Source: Hetaerina americana
Lineage: Eukaryota; Arthropoda; Insecta; Odonata; Calopterygidae
DNA: 64,000 bases
Reading direction: 5' to 3'
Assembly: GCA_022747635.1 (NCBI GenBank)
Contig: JAKTNV010000023.1
Span: 6,109,848 to 6,173,847 of the forward strand
Below the pieces are notes generated by a model. The model was not told where the DNA came from, did not search any database, and saw nothing but the letters and a program-made list of their open reading frames with translations. Every line of letters starts with the position of its first letter. Within the stretch, counting starts at the first letter, position 1. The position numbers were made by a program, and so were the translations under genes. This document shows positions 1-11,389 of the stretch, one piece after another.

Positions 1-650
1 CGAAGAAGATGCGGGAGAGAGCTAGGTGGGGAATGGGGAGGCTAGAGTACTGAGCACTTGAAAGGATGAGAAGGAGGGACTAGGCACTAAGGACTGAGCA
101 CTTGAAGATGGAGAGGAGGGACTAGGTTGAATCTAGGGCTGGTCGAAAGCACGAGGAAGTTGGGGAAGGGATGAGGCAGCGCGAATGAGGATGAACACGG
201 ATGAGACAGCTGTAGAAATACAGCTCATTCATAGCAACGAATTGTGTGCAGGAAAGATAGAGCTGGGCCAATTGCGAAATCCAGGTGAAGCAGGGTTAAG
301 AGAATGGAGGGTGATGAATGAAAGAGGGCGTGTACGGAATTAGGAAAAACCACGAAGTTGAGAAAATGAGTGGGTTACGCAAATGAGGGGTAGGGGGAAT
401 GAGGATTTTGAAAGAATGAGAAAGTTGCTGGAATAATGACGTTGAAGGAATGAGGAGGGCTAAGGACACATAAAGTTGGGCTAACGATGGGTTATGAAGG
501 AAATGGGTTTTAAAAGGGGAGCCCGGTACAATGAAAGAGCCTGTAGGCACAAGTGGTTTTAGGGAATGAGGAATTAGTATAGATTAAAACGTTGAGAGAA
601 TGATGCATTCAGAAATAAGGGAATCAAGAAATGTGGGAGGTGAAAGAGCG
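1..650. repeat. purine-rich low-complexity tract
   Basis: The plus strand is dominated by G and A with many imperfect iterations of GAATGAGG-like words (for example around 290-610). It gives open frames only on the pyrimidine-rich complementary strand, as expected of biased composition rather than coding. No protein family is recognisable. Confidence 0.55.
49..126. repeat. two-copy tandem repeat, period about 44 bp
   Basis: ACTGAGCACTTGAA followed by a purine stretch ending GGAGGGACTAGG occurs at 49-84 and again at 93-126 with small indels. It is a local duplication inside the purine-rich tract. Confidence 0.7.
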
Positions 651-698
651 TGTATCTTGTTCGAATTATGAAATTATTCCAACGTCCAAATGAATAGT

Positions 699-725
699 AA
701 CGGGTACTACTTTCCGGATGACTCG
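699..725 (-). mobile_element. orphan mariner terminal inverted repeat
   Basis: The segment matches, over about 24 consecutive bases (AACGGGTACTACTTTCCGGA and onward), the terminal inverted repeat of the deleted mariner at 61054-61806. The outer end reads GACTCG where the other copy has GACCCTCG, so the tip is damaged. No partner end and no transposase remnant is visible nearby. It is either the last trace of a mariner or the broken end of a deletion derivative. Confidence 0.7.
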
Positions 726-729
726 CGGC

Positions 730-3700
730 CCACGGGCGGAACCAGATTTCGACCTTGCGAAATAAATTTTGAAAATTAATAGCCAAGAGAGGTGGCAGGC
801 GAAGGTGACCGGAGATGCTTCTATTGTGGTGAGGCTTTCGCGACGAGCCCTGGACATGCACCCATCTTGATCTGATCACGCCGATCCATGTTGGACCTGC
901 CTGCCGGTCGCAGGCGAGGGACAAGAGCACCACGGACTGAGGCCCACCTTCCCCCTCGACCTCAAATGCAGGCCCCCGTCCGGACTCAACGCTCCTTAGC
1001 TTCGGTGGACCGACAGAGAGAGATGCTCAGAAATGGCCACGCCCTTCCCAAAGGTGACTATAATGTCTCGGGAGTTTTGAGACACTTGACCCCTTCCCCT
1101 CAATATGACTTCCCAACTGAACGTCCACATTCGCTCGTTGCCGCACTGCGAGTCACGTCACCACGAGCTTCCAAAACGTCAACAAATGAGGACTTCGCAG
1201 GGACGTGGAGGAAGCTGGATGAAAGATAATGTCCGGGCGAGTCGCACGTGCTGAGGAAACAGTGAATGGAGTCGTGGAGGACGATTTCCTCAAGGCTACT
1301 GGCTAATTCACCAGTTCTTAAAATTTGCACAAGCTTAATCCACTGATGTTAATGAATGGCGAAACACCTACCTATTGACTGCATTACAGAGCAAGCGAAT
1401 TGGAAAGTTTTCCTTAATTTTCAGACTCCTTTCAGAAGACTTGTGGCTTTGAGAAGCAAACCCTAGGTGGAGCCTCTGCTAGTAAGGAATGGAGTGACGT
1501 GACGAGGTGTTTTGAAGATGGAATCGCGACATTGGCATAACAAAGGCGAGCGGGTCCGTGCAAGTCCGAGGGAGTGGAAGTGGTGGCGGGTGACTCGGCA
1601 CCAACTGGTGACCACGCGGACGGATTTTACAAACCCCAAGGCACACCTCATGCACTGACAGATCCGGACCTAGAGTGTCTACAAGAATCCAGGGACAACA
1701 TTCCAGGATATCTTCCAGTTTTTCCCGATCAAAATTAGCAAATTTTACAGTAATTCATGCCCAAAATTAATGCAGATTGAGGAATGGTATTCAGGAGGCT
1801 AGAGCGTTGGAAAACTCACCTGACGACCAGAGTTATATATTTTGGGTGACGCTACCGGGCACCACAAGCTTCATCCAAGCCATATGATTATTCGGGCACC
1901 AGATTTCCCAGTGCAACCACGAGGTGGCGCGGGAGAGAAGCGTGCCTTCTGCACCGATACGCGAAACGCGGTATTGGTCCCACACACAACGTGAGCTGGC
2001 CTCAGCTATTAAGTCACCAACGGGTTGACTGCTGTGATTGCAGTAAAAGTTGCTAAGTACTTGATGCCATAATAAAAAGTGGCCTTTCAGAAAGCATTCT
2101 ACGAGTATCAACTTCTTCATAAAAAACAAATGCGATACACCTTTTATTTACTACTATCATAAGCTTTTGAATGAAGAAAAATATAATGCGGAGATGAACT
2201 TAATTTAGGTGCTAGGAACATTGCCGCCAGATTCTTCAAATATATATACAGAACAGGAAAATGGAGGGAAATGAACTCGGCGTGAGCACACATGTCACGG
2301 CTAAATTGTAGGCAAATCAAAACACGACACTGAACCCGCACAAGCATTCCAAAGCATTTTTGTTACTTTCGAGGACATTTTCAGGCGCGGCCGATGCTTC
2401 CGAACTCCAGGAAATTCCGTTTTCGAGGCGTGGCCTCCGGAGGAGAGGAATACATTATGAAGGCCCGTCGCACACCGGCCAAATGCAAAATCGAGAAGTG
2501 CTCCCACACCCCCCAAGCACCCATCACTCCAACCCACAAATATGCTCGAGGGCACCCATGGCCAGGCCGTACACCTCGATCCCTCTTCCGCAGTGACACG
2601 CCGAGGCTAAGAGTGCTTCTGCCTGGGCCGCATACATTGGGAATCGGGCATTTCGGATGGGGGGTGAAGACTGGGGTCGGAGGGAGCGTCTCCCTCCCCC
2701 GGTTACGCTCCGGGTGGGATTACGAGATGCCATGATCCCATGAAAAATCCCCGAAATTCCTCGACAAACCGCACGTGTACGTATGCCACGGTTTCCGGTG
2801 TGATGGTGGATCTTTTCGAATATATTTACACAATAAATGGTAAACCGGCTCTTCTTCCTCTCGGTAATTATAGTTAACACTATCGGAAGCTGAATGAAAT
2901 AATTTATGACAATTTTATAACCTCTCCGATTTTTTTCCTCGAATTGAGGGGCTCCTATAATTTCCTTCTTGGGTATGAATAAAAGGTGTATCGCAATGAT
3001 TCATTAGCAGAGATCGGCGTTGTTAATTACGGGAAAAAGTTTTCCAAGTATTGCTGCAATCGAAAATTCGAACAAGAGCAAAGGAATTGGAAGGTGGGTG
3101 ATGGCGACGCGAAGCCTGCATCATTTGGAAAACGGCGGGGATAGGACGAGTCGGTAGAGTCAAATGCCTCAAGGTAAGCCATTCATGGAACAGCCTTCAA
3201 AGATAACTGCCCAAGTAATTTTAAAAAGGCAGGTGACGTTTTTATCGAAGCAGAATTTCGTGAAAAAGAGAAATTTTCGTAATTAATAGATGAAATTTTA
3301 CTTCTCTATCGTTCAAATTTTCTTTTAGCACGTTAAGATAAGAGTGGATAGGGCGTGTAAAACGGGGGTTGGGATACGCTGTTTCATAATCTCTCGCCAA
3401 ATAGATACACGCGGAAATGACTTGAGTATAAGGTGGACAATAGACCAATAGTTCATGTTCAGCTCAAAAAATGAATAGCAAAACAAATGGAAAATCTTTT
3501 CTGGGGCAGGATCAGCAGTTTCAGAAATTAAGCACCAATGAAATTTCATATTAAATTCGAGCAGATAATGATAATGGCATTGGAAATTTAGAAGATAACT
3601 AGAATCAAGAACAAAAGCCCGACCAGCACCGGATGAAGAATGGAAAACTATGTCATCGTTGGATCTATCGAAGAAAGCAACTTGAAGTTGGGTACCGCGA

Positions 3701-4500
3701 AAAAAATGTTAGTCGAGGACTCCGTGACAAGAAGCCCATGGGTCATAAAAGAAAAACAGAAACTGAGAGAACAGAGAGGGAAGCGCCAAATTCCTAAGTG
3801 AGAGCGGGAAAAAGGAAAACAAAGGATAAAAATATTCAGCCGGAAATGCGAGAAAAGTTAGAAAACAATGAATAAAAAGCCAGTTTGAAGGCATTTAGCA
3901 AAACCTTTTACAATAAAAAATTATTCGTGTACCTAAATTCCCGGAACGCCAAGAAAACATGAACGCTCTTGAATGTAGCAGCGACGGCATTCTTATTGGA
4001 GAGGCGCACGGAGGGAACAGATGGAAAGCCTCTCTGAATCACCCGAATGGCAGAAAACAAATACGACCAGGAGAACTGGAATGAGAGGACATCGTCAATG
4101 ATGAAGAGGGAGAGCGAGAGCGAGAGGATGGGAGAGGGCTTAATTTACATTCTCAAGGATTAGTGTGACGACGAAGTGAAGGAATTGGGCAGAAACAAAG
4201 CTCCAGGGATCAAGGAAACAACGTCGGGAGAAATATCTCATTCAAGCCTCCGTCGCAGCTCAACAACGCATTAAGCGACCTTTGTACCAAAGAAGAAATA
4301 CAGATTTAGTTTTAAAAAAGAATGTACACTGTGTTCGCCCATCAACCAAAAATAAAAATTGCAAAAAAATATTGAAAGTAACTTTCTGAGAGCCAGAGAA
4401 AAATTGTATTCAGTTGATTATTAAAACAACTTAAGGAAAAATTGAAACGATGAATGAGCTTTTACTTAATTAGGACAAATTTTAATTTTGTCAAAGCTAC
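730..4500. other. unassigned region, possible SINE-B relic at about 1855-1905
   Basis: No gene or complete repeat is recognised. The stretch at 1855-1905 (GCTTCATCCAAGCC, then ATTCGGGCACCAG, then TTCCCAG) resembles the central part of the SINE-B family seen at 46 kb and 54 kb, read on the plus strand, but it is too diverged for certainty. The open frames here (for example 888-1229 and 2394-2735) overlap frames on the other strand and have no recognisable domain. Confidence 0.4.
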
Positions 4501-4514
4501 GAAGCATAAGAAGC

Positions 4515-4713
4515 AAATTGAATAGTTTCAGGCGTGATGTGGTGGAATTTGCGCATAATAAAGGACGAAGAGTAGCAAATTTCCATTGGATAAGATTTAT
4601 TGCTTCGTTTTATTAAATCATCTTAAGGTCATCAGCACCCGAAGATGATGAAATACATAAATGCAATAGAATAAATTTTTTCCAGTGGAAAATTGCTAAT
4701 ATCCGTTCTTTAT
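4515..4713 (+). mobile_element. hammerhead-like foldback element, degenerate copy
   Basis: This 199-bp unit is flanked by near-identical 10-mers, CATAAGAAGC (4505-4514) and CTTAAGAAGC (4714-4723), read as a target-site duplication. It starts AAATTGA, followed by the family box TTCAGGCG and GTGGAA. Next come imperfect inverted arms: GGACGAAGAGTAGCAAAT on the left pairs with ATTGCTAATATCCGTTC near the right end. The centre CATCATCTT/AAGATGATG lies where related copies have a hammerhead core, here degraded to CCGAAGATGATGAAAT. Its 5' start and length match the copy at 61888-62088. Self-cleavage looks unlikely for this copy. Confidence 0.75.
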
Positions 4714-4779
4714 CTTAAGAAGCTTAGACTTCCCACAAAATTGGCACAGAGAAGAGATATTAGTAGGAACAACGGACCT

Positions 4780-5350
4780 TAATTACAAGATCATTACATT
4801 CATGGATCATTAGAAAGCTTTAGACAATGTGGACTAAAAATGATGGTGCTTTTCCTAAAAAAATTGAAATGAACTTGAACGAAAAGGATTTCATACCCTC
4901 TACACGATGTACGGGCAGCCATGATTAGCTGCGATGAGCGCAGAAAGGCTACGGTAGGTAATAAGGAGGGAGTATGGATCGCCATTGATCTTTGACGCAT
5001 TCAGTGAGATGGCAAGGGAGGATATTAAGGAAAGGTCAGAGGCGGCGTACGAACACACGGAGAAATGAAAAGGAAGTTACGATTTGCGGACAACATGATA
5101 CACACAGGTGTAAGGAAAGAGGACGAGTGTGCATTGAAGCGGGGATATACGTATCAGCATCAGAGTATAAATAGAACACCAAGAGAGAGCTCGGCACATA
5201 AGACAGAAAATTCAATTCAATGGAAAAGCACAATTCAACAGGTGGAATAGGTTTGTCATCAAGGCAACAAGATCAATAGCATTGGAAAAAGCAAAAGGCA
5301 TATTTTTCATAGGGATTTTAGCAAACACTTTGTATCAAACGAACGCAAAA
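4780..5350 (+). pseudogene. LINE reverse transcriptase relic
   Basis: Scattered plus-strand frames keep the order of an APE-type LINE reverse transcriptase. They show an AF/LDNVDWK-like finger motif near 4810-4840, a block like EMAREDIKERSEA near 5010-5040, then KLRFADNM (5074-5098) in place of the catalytic FADD box, and finally K-I-M-T-I-S near 5348. Stops and frameshifts are frequent, so it is a dead fragment. The FADD aspartate pair has become DN. The clade cannot be fixed from this little sequence. It has no intact neighbour domain and no visible 3' end. Confidence 0.6.
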
Positions 5351-5359
5351 TCATGACAA

Positions 5360-6070
5360 TTAGTATTACAGAACCCTAGGCAGAAAACAGCTTCTGAATT
5401 AAGCCAATGAGAATATCGTAAAATATATTTCTCTGGAGATGACGGGAAATATTTAAAACGCATATATACAAATCTTTGGAATTCAAACTAAACGTTTATC
5501 AAACCAAGATGCGAAAATTCAACGAATAGCAGGGATGAGTATTCAACAATTACGGGCTACGGTCAGGATGTTCACACCCAGAGTCTCTCTTCACATTTGA
5601 TAGTTTGACAAGAATGCGAAGGAATATCTGTAATAAATATTGGCTTAAGGAATTCTAGAAATTTCACTTAGAATCAAAAAATAAAAATATTTCAAAATCC
5701 TTAAACAGAAAATCTTGGATGATAAAAGTTCCTCGAAGTTTTTATATGTTCATGCTGCAATCCCAAGCACATTTTATTCACTCATTTAATTAAAGATACA
5801 TGTTAGGTAAGTCGAATTAACTATTGGACCGGAAATTATAAAATTTGAAGTTGACTCCATGCTCTTATAATATCAATTTCTTATTAACACAACACTCCAA
5901 AAATTAAAAAAAAACATGATCATTAATTCAGGATAAATATTTTCTAAAATTCATAAATATTTATAAAACTTGATAAATTAATAATTTGATCATCCCTTCA
6001 TCGTTAAATGGTAACAATTATTTTTTTAGTTATTTCCTTTTTACACCTGACTTGTCCCAGAAGCATACTA
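5360..6070. other. unassigned AT-rich spacer
   Basis: AT-rich DNA between the LINE relic and SINE-A copy 1. I see no gene, RNA or clear repeat in it. Confidence 0.5.
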
Positions 6071-6080
6071 TTAAAATCAA

Positions 6081-6390
6081 GGGATCGAGATGGTGCGGGG
6101 GCTAACGTACTGGCTTCCCACCCTGAGGGCGCGGGTTCAAATCCCGGCGGTGTTGAATATTTTTCAGAGGTATCTCGATCCCTACTTGAGGTGCTTTGTG
6201 GAGGGCACTTTGAGTGAGTACGCCGTCCGTCGGATGGGACGTTAAGCTGCGGACCCTTTGGCGCCTTTCGTAAAGAGTAGGCTAATGCCGACGCCGGGTT
6301 TCTCTCCACCCTTCGTCCTTTCCTGTCCTTCCCCTATGGCGCAAATGACCTTAGCTGTCGGTCGCCTCCCCTCAAAACTACTACTACTAC
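6081..6390 (+). mobile_element. SINE-A copy 1 (tRNA-derived)
   Basis: A 310-bp SINE with a perfect 10-bp target-site duplication, TTAAAATCAA, at 6071-6080 and 6391-6400. The head GGGATCGAGATGGTGCGGGG is tRNA-like, with a polymerase III B box GGTTCAAATCC at 6134-6144. A central domain containing GGATGGGACGTTAAGC and GCCGACGCCGGGTTTCTC is shared by all four copies in the window. The tail is (CTA)n. The central GGGACGTTAA word is reminiscent of conserved central domains of invertebrate SINEs, which is from memory and needs a database search. Transcription would use the internal A/B boxes, and mobility would depend on a LINE partner. Confidence 0.93.
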
Positions 6391-6400
6391 TTAAAATCAA

Positions 6401-7105
6401 GATGAAGCATGTGAGAGCATTTCACATTTTAAATGCTCATAATTCAAGTAAATTACATCGGGCGATAGAAAACTTAAATTAATATTCACTTTCGATAATC
6501 ACCCTCAGTCGGCGGTGGGAAACTCCATCCCGGGAACAGGTTCAATCTCGACCCTCTGTTGATTCGGTACCTGGGAATCTGAACGCCAAATTAAGAGAGG
6601 CCGCGCTGGATTTCATTGTAAACCTCAGTAACCTATTACTGTAGTCCGAAAAAGGTGACCTTTACAAAATCCAAGAAAAAACTTGCATGAGAACTCATAT
6701 TCCACTTCGAACTCGAGCTTCCTCGACATGTCAGGCTGGCCTTTGCCGTCACCGAGTATCAGAAGTCCGGGAAGCGACGCTCCATGCCACGAATTTGTAG
6801 GGGCAAGCAAGAAGAGCGGGTTTCCCGCCGAAGGCAAGCCGCATTGCCCACCCTCGTGGCATGTGACCGCTCCGACCTGCGACATTAATCCGCGACGATA
6901 TCATCAGCACGAGCACAAGCAGCGACTGTGCCGCCGCGACGAAGCGAAATGCAACACCTTGGAATTGGCTCGAGGTGTGATGCCAACCCCGGGAGGAGGT
7001 CCATCCGAGCGTCATTTTGCAGTTTATTCTGCACCCTGCGATGAAGTGGATATACGGAATAACACCCGAAGAGGTACCTCGGAGAGGGGGTGAAGAGAGA
7101 AGCCT
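6401..7105. other. unassigned
   Basis: GC content rises near 6700-7090, and overlapping frames run on both strands (136 aa on plus, 88 aa on minus), but none has a recognisable domain. Nothing supportable is seen. Confidence 0.4.
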
Positions 7106-7109
7106 ATTA

Positions 7110-7280
7110 CGGATACATCAAAGATGAAGAGAGAAGCTAATTGGGCATATCCTGAAGCAGAATCATTTACCGATGGCCACAATTAAAGGAAAGAGAAAAA
7201 AATTACAGAGAGAAATATGAGAAGTAACGAAACATTTCAGAGCAAGGAGCTAGGACGTAATAGAAAGATTAGCACGGGAA
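7110..7280 (+). pseudogene. possible LINE C-terminal relic
   Basis: The plus frame around 7133-7210 reads LIGHILKQNHLPMATIKGKR, resembling the conserved C-terminal block (L-I/L-G-H-I-L-R-H, then I-K/E-G-K-R) of the APE-type LINEs found elsewhere in this window (compare the minus-strand copy at 52195-53638). It is short and ends in stops. The resemblance is suggestive only. Confidence 0.4.
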
Positions 7281-7835
7281 AGATGCTGAAAACGAATCCT
7301 CAGATTGATAACACGTAATCATGACCTCATCTTACCCTCAGCACGTTCCTGGCCATTTATGTACACACCCCGCCCCTATCTCATGCCTCTGGGCGAATCA
7401 GGCCGTCACTTTAAATTGAGGAAATATCAAAGCTGTCACAGACTGTCGGACAGTTCATTTATTTTAGTCTCAACTGTGAGGAACGGTTTGAACAAACTGA
7501 GATCAATGAAATGGACTTCACAAGGTTTTCAGTTCTGTTGAGGAGGCCACGATTCCAAGAAAAATGACATGAGTCTAAGCAAGCTAAAAGTTGTCAAAGA
7601 AAACAAAAAAGAAGCAAATACAAAGAGTAACGTAAACTTTTCCTCCAATGACAACTTTTCGGAATGTGCACCGCGCGAAAAAGCTAATCATTATTGGGTT
7701 GGTTTCTCGCACTAAGGGGGCGAAAATATTACTGAAGGCTTTTATCCGCTAAGGTCTTCGCTTAAACACAGTATTGTTTGTTTACAATATCGAAGCAAAT
7801 TCTCAACATTAAATTACTGCGCCGATGGTCACATA

Positions 7836-9032
7836 CGAGGTCAGTCCAAAAAGTACCAAGACTTTTGTGTTTTTTCAAAACTTATTCATGAATATCTATT
7901 TTGTCCCCTTCAAAGTAATCCCCATTAGATATTATAAAATTGTGTCAATGTTTTTCCCAATCCTCGAAGCACTTCGAAAAATCATTTTTTGTGCTCTTGT
8001 TCAGCTCCTCCTTCGATGCAGTCTTTATCTCGTCAATCGTAGCGTAGCGTCGTCCTTTCATGGGCCTCTTGTGTTTCGGCAACAAGCAAAAGTCACTGGG
8101 GCCAGATCTGGGGAATGTGGTGGCTGCGGCATTATTAGTGTGTTTTTGGCCAAATATTCGCGCACAAGTAACAATGCGTGAGCAGGGGCATTGTCATGGT
8201 GTTTTTTTTCATGCCAATTTTTGTTCTTCCACATATCCGGGCGTTTGTGGCGGATTGCTTCGCGCACATTACGCCTAACTAGCGGGAAATATTCCTTATT
8301 TACCGTTCCACCCTGTTGTGAGAACTTATAATGCACCACGCCCCTGCAATCAAAGACAACTTTAAGCAAAACTTTCACATTCGACCGAACTTGGCGCGCT
8401 TTTTTCGGGATTGGCTCGCGCTGCAGCTTCCACTGGGATGATTGGGCTTTAGTTTCCACGTCATAACCATAGGCCCATGATTCGTCACCAGTTACGGCCC
8501 ATTTGGGAAGGGGAAAGTTTGGTTCTCGCGGACAGAGCCCGACACGTCATTAGCAATGTTAATAAGTTGCTGTTTTTGGTCGAAATTGAGCAATTTTGGT
8601 ACGAATTTCGCGGCGACCCGTGTCATGCCCGAATCATTGGTAAAAAACGAATGGCACGAGCCCATCGATATGTTTAGGTCCTCCGTAACTTCTCTAACGG
8701 TTATTCAACGATTGGTCAATACTATTTTCTTCACTTCATCAATGTTTTCGTCTGTTGTTTACCTGGTCACAGACAACATTCGGAATGCGTCCACGCACTT
8801 AATTTCGTTTTTCACACAAAATTTGATACAGATTCTTTGATCCATTTTTTGGAATAGGCAAAAATTGAAAACACGTCCAAGCAAATCAACTGTCAACAAT
8901 AAACTGAACATCCAAAATAGCTCGGCGTAAGTGAGGTACATGAGTGCCAACAGAACGCCAAAAAAATCGCAAATCAAATTATCCGTAACCCGCGGAAATT
9001 CAAAATTCGCGATACTTTTTGAATAGACCTCG
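7836..9032 (-). mobile_element. degenerate mariner element (DD34D type)
   Basis: A 1197-bp element bounded by TA duplications (7834-7835 and 9033-9034) and imperfect inverted ends beginning CGAGGTC and sharing AAAAAGTA. The transposase is on the minus strand: the N-terminus ICIKFCVKNEIK lies near 8840-8800, GDESW near 8490, HHDNAPAH and HSPDLAP near 8180-8110. A one-base shift just before the third catalytic aspartate moves SDFCLLPKHKRP into another frame, and the N-terminal part is broken by further stops. The catalytic residues can still be found but not in one frame, so this is a dead copy. Its tips differ from those of the intact mariners at 19.5 and 57.5 kb, so it is a separate family. 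Confidence 0.9.
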
Positions 9033-11385
9033 TAAATGGCAACAGCCTGGTTTTTTGACGTCTCATAAAAGATTTAACCAAGCATAATTTAACAATTTCA
9101 ACAATTATTACCGTAAATTACTTCAGCGGATTAGAATCTCAACATCCAAGCTTTAAATTATTCGGACAGTTTTGAATCCTTGGGAATTTATGCCCCAATT
9201 CCTCCGTATAAATAATTCCAGATGATACGGATTTCGTAAAATTCGTGCTTTTTTCGACTTTCATCGTTTAAATTATCCCACAAATGAAGTGGGAATCATT
9301 ATTTTAATGCCGTGATACACAAATGATGTGTTTCAGGTGGCTAGTTTCTCATGCCATATGAATCTGATACGTCTCCACAGCGTCCCAGGATTAAATCTTA
9401 GGCATGTCGCGAGTGACCCTTCGGTGGCATCCCGGTCCCTATGCTCACTTATGGTGTGAACATACCGGGGATTCAGCGCAACTTTCGACAGTAGAGGTCG
9501 CAGGTAACCCCGAGGTTGATTTCTCTTGACCTTCGCTCACCAAACCGACAACAAATAATACATTGTGTCTAAAGTCTCATGGACAGTGAGCACATTTGTG
9601 ACGATTTGACAAGCCAGTATTTGAATAAGGGTCTAAAGGCATGCGTCGTACTATGTGCACAGAAAATAGAGCACAACGGATCTTGATGGAAAAGAGCATA
9701 GCCAAAAAGGAGATGGAGGAGCCTCAACGGAAAATACACCCAGAATACTTCAAACCAAAGAGCCCTTCAACAAGAATTGCATTCACAACATAATGGAGGT
9801 TGGCGAAGTACCAAATACGGAACCATTACTACTGGAAATCGTGCATCTGCGAGCGTGTATACACGTATAATTATAATTCCGGGGGCTACGTCGTCAACCA
9901 TGAAATCACCATGTCTCAAACAATCCCTAGAGAGCCCTCGAGTTTCCTCTATGGCTCTCTAAATTTTTTTTAAATCATAAAAACAGCCAGGGCTAACATA
10001 AAATAAAATTAAAACGAACCATGAAAAAAAGACAATGCTTGATAACAGTTTGACTTGTGATAATAAAATAACGTGTGAAGTGACCCAATGGTGCGGTCAA
10101 ATGATCCAAAGATGAGCGATGGGAAATCCAGGGAAAGCGTTCGAAAAACGATGCCCACAAAAAGATATGAGGATAAGTCCTTCACTACACCAATTACAGG
10201 GAGGGACAGGTGGGAGTCCTTAGTTTTAAAAAATCACCGAAGAGCGAGAAAGTAAATTAGCGAAGCAGGAGTAGTATCGTTAGCTGGGGAAAACAACGCC
10301 ATTTTCAGTAGTCACCAGCCAGTGGTCTGGTGAGCATCGACGCTTTGTCATAGCAACATTATTTAAAAATAATGAAAGTGCGGTGGCGACGCAGAGAGCT
10401 TTTCGTATGCGGTTTGGTTTTACTCGCCATGACAGAGTTCCTGATGCTAAAACCACTGGGAAATAAATTACCAGCGTACGGGCGACAGGATCCGCACATC
10501 CTACGTAACCAGCTGGGCGATCTTAAATTGTGCGGACACCTGAAAATATCGTGGCAGTGAGAGCATCCATTGAACAGTTTCCATCGCGCTCCGCCCGCTC
10601 CGACATTCTGCTGCTCTTGGAATATCGCCCAGAAGGGTAAGGCGAAATCTGACCTTCACTTACACCCCCATAAGATGATGGTTATTCATGTGCATATGCA
10701 TGCATGTATATATACTTATATAAAGGAAAAACATGATGTGCACATAATCTGTGACCTGATATTTTTTCTGATGCAAACAAACTCTGAAACATTCTGAACC
10801 GAATAAAATAATTTATATCATAGCTTAACTGGCGAAAGAACTCGGCCGAACATCGAGGGATCCGAGTTCGAATCCCAGTGCTGGTCAAGGCGAATGATTT
10901 TTCTTACACTCTGAAAGTGCTGCATTATATGGATAAGCTGTTACTATTGACGCCAGGATTATTTTGCTTCCCTTGAACTTGAAATGGCCACACTAGCGCC
11001 CAGCCGATTTCGTCGCAAGCCGTTCGACCTTCCGCAAATTCCTCAGGCCCATTTTCATTCACACATTTGACGGACGACATGAAAAATATTCCCAGTAACA
11101 AGGGAGACACATCTGTCCCGCAGAACAGAGATCTCAACAACCAGTTCTGTACAGTATCCTGCCTGGCCGATTAATTTTCAATCAAAAAGATATTTCATTT
11201 TTCATTGAGTCAGGCAGAAGCGCCATGAGACGACGCAAAAGACAAGTTCGGATGAAAGGAAGGACTAAAAATCGAGAAAAGCGATTCTCTCCGAGGCCTG
11301 CATCATTTAGCATTTATCTCGTGCCCTACCAAACCACTTGACAAATTTTTAACCATCAGCAGCGGATAAGACAAAGAAGAGGACC
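9033..11385. other. unassigned region with a tRNA-like SINE head
   Basis: Mostly featureless. At about 10818-10886 the sequence TAGCTTAACTGG, about 35 bases and then AGTTCGAATCC resembles the A and B boxes of a tRNA-derived SINE head. The rest of that SINE cannot be followed, and the fold lacks a convincing acceptor stem, so I do not call a tRNA gene. Short frames elsewhere in the stretch have no recognisable domains. Confidence 0.45.
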
Positions 11386-11389
11386 GAAC

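Noticed and set aside
10818..10886. tRNA gene
   Set aside because: A and B box words are present but acceptor-stem pairing is poor; probably a SINE head relic.
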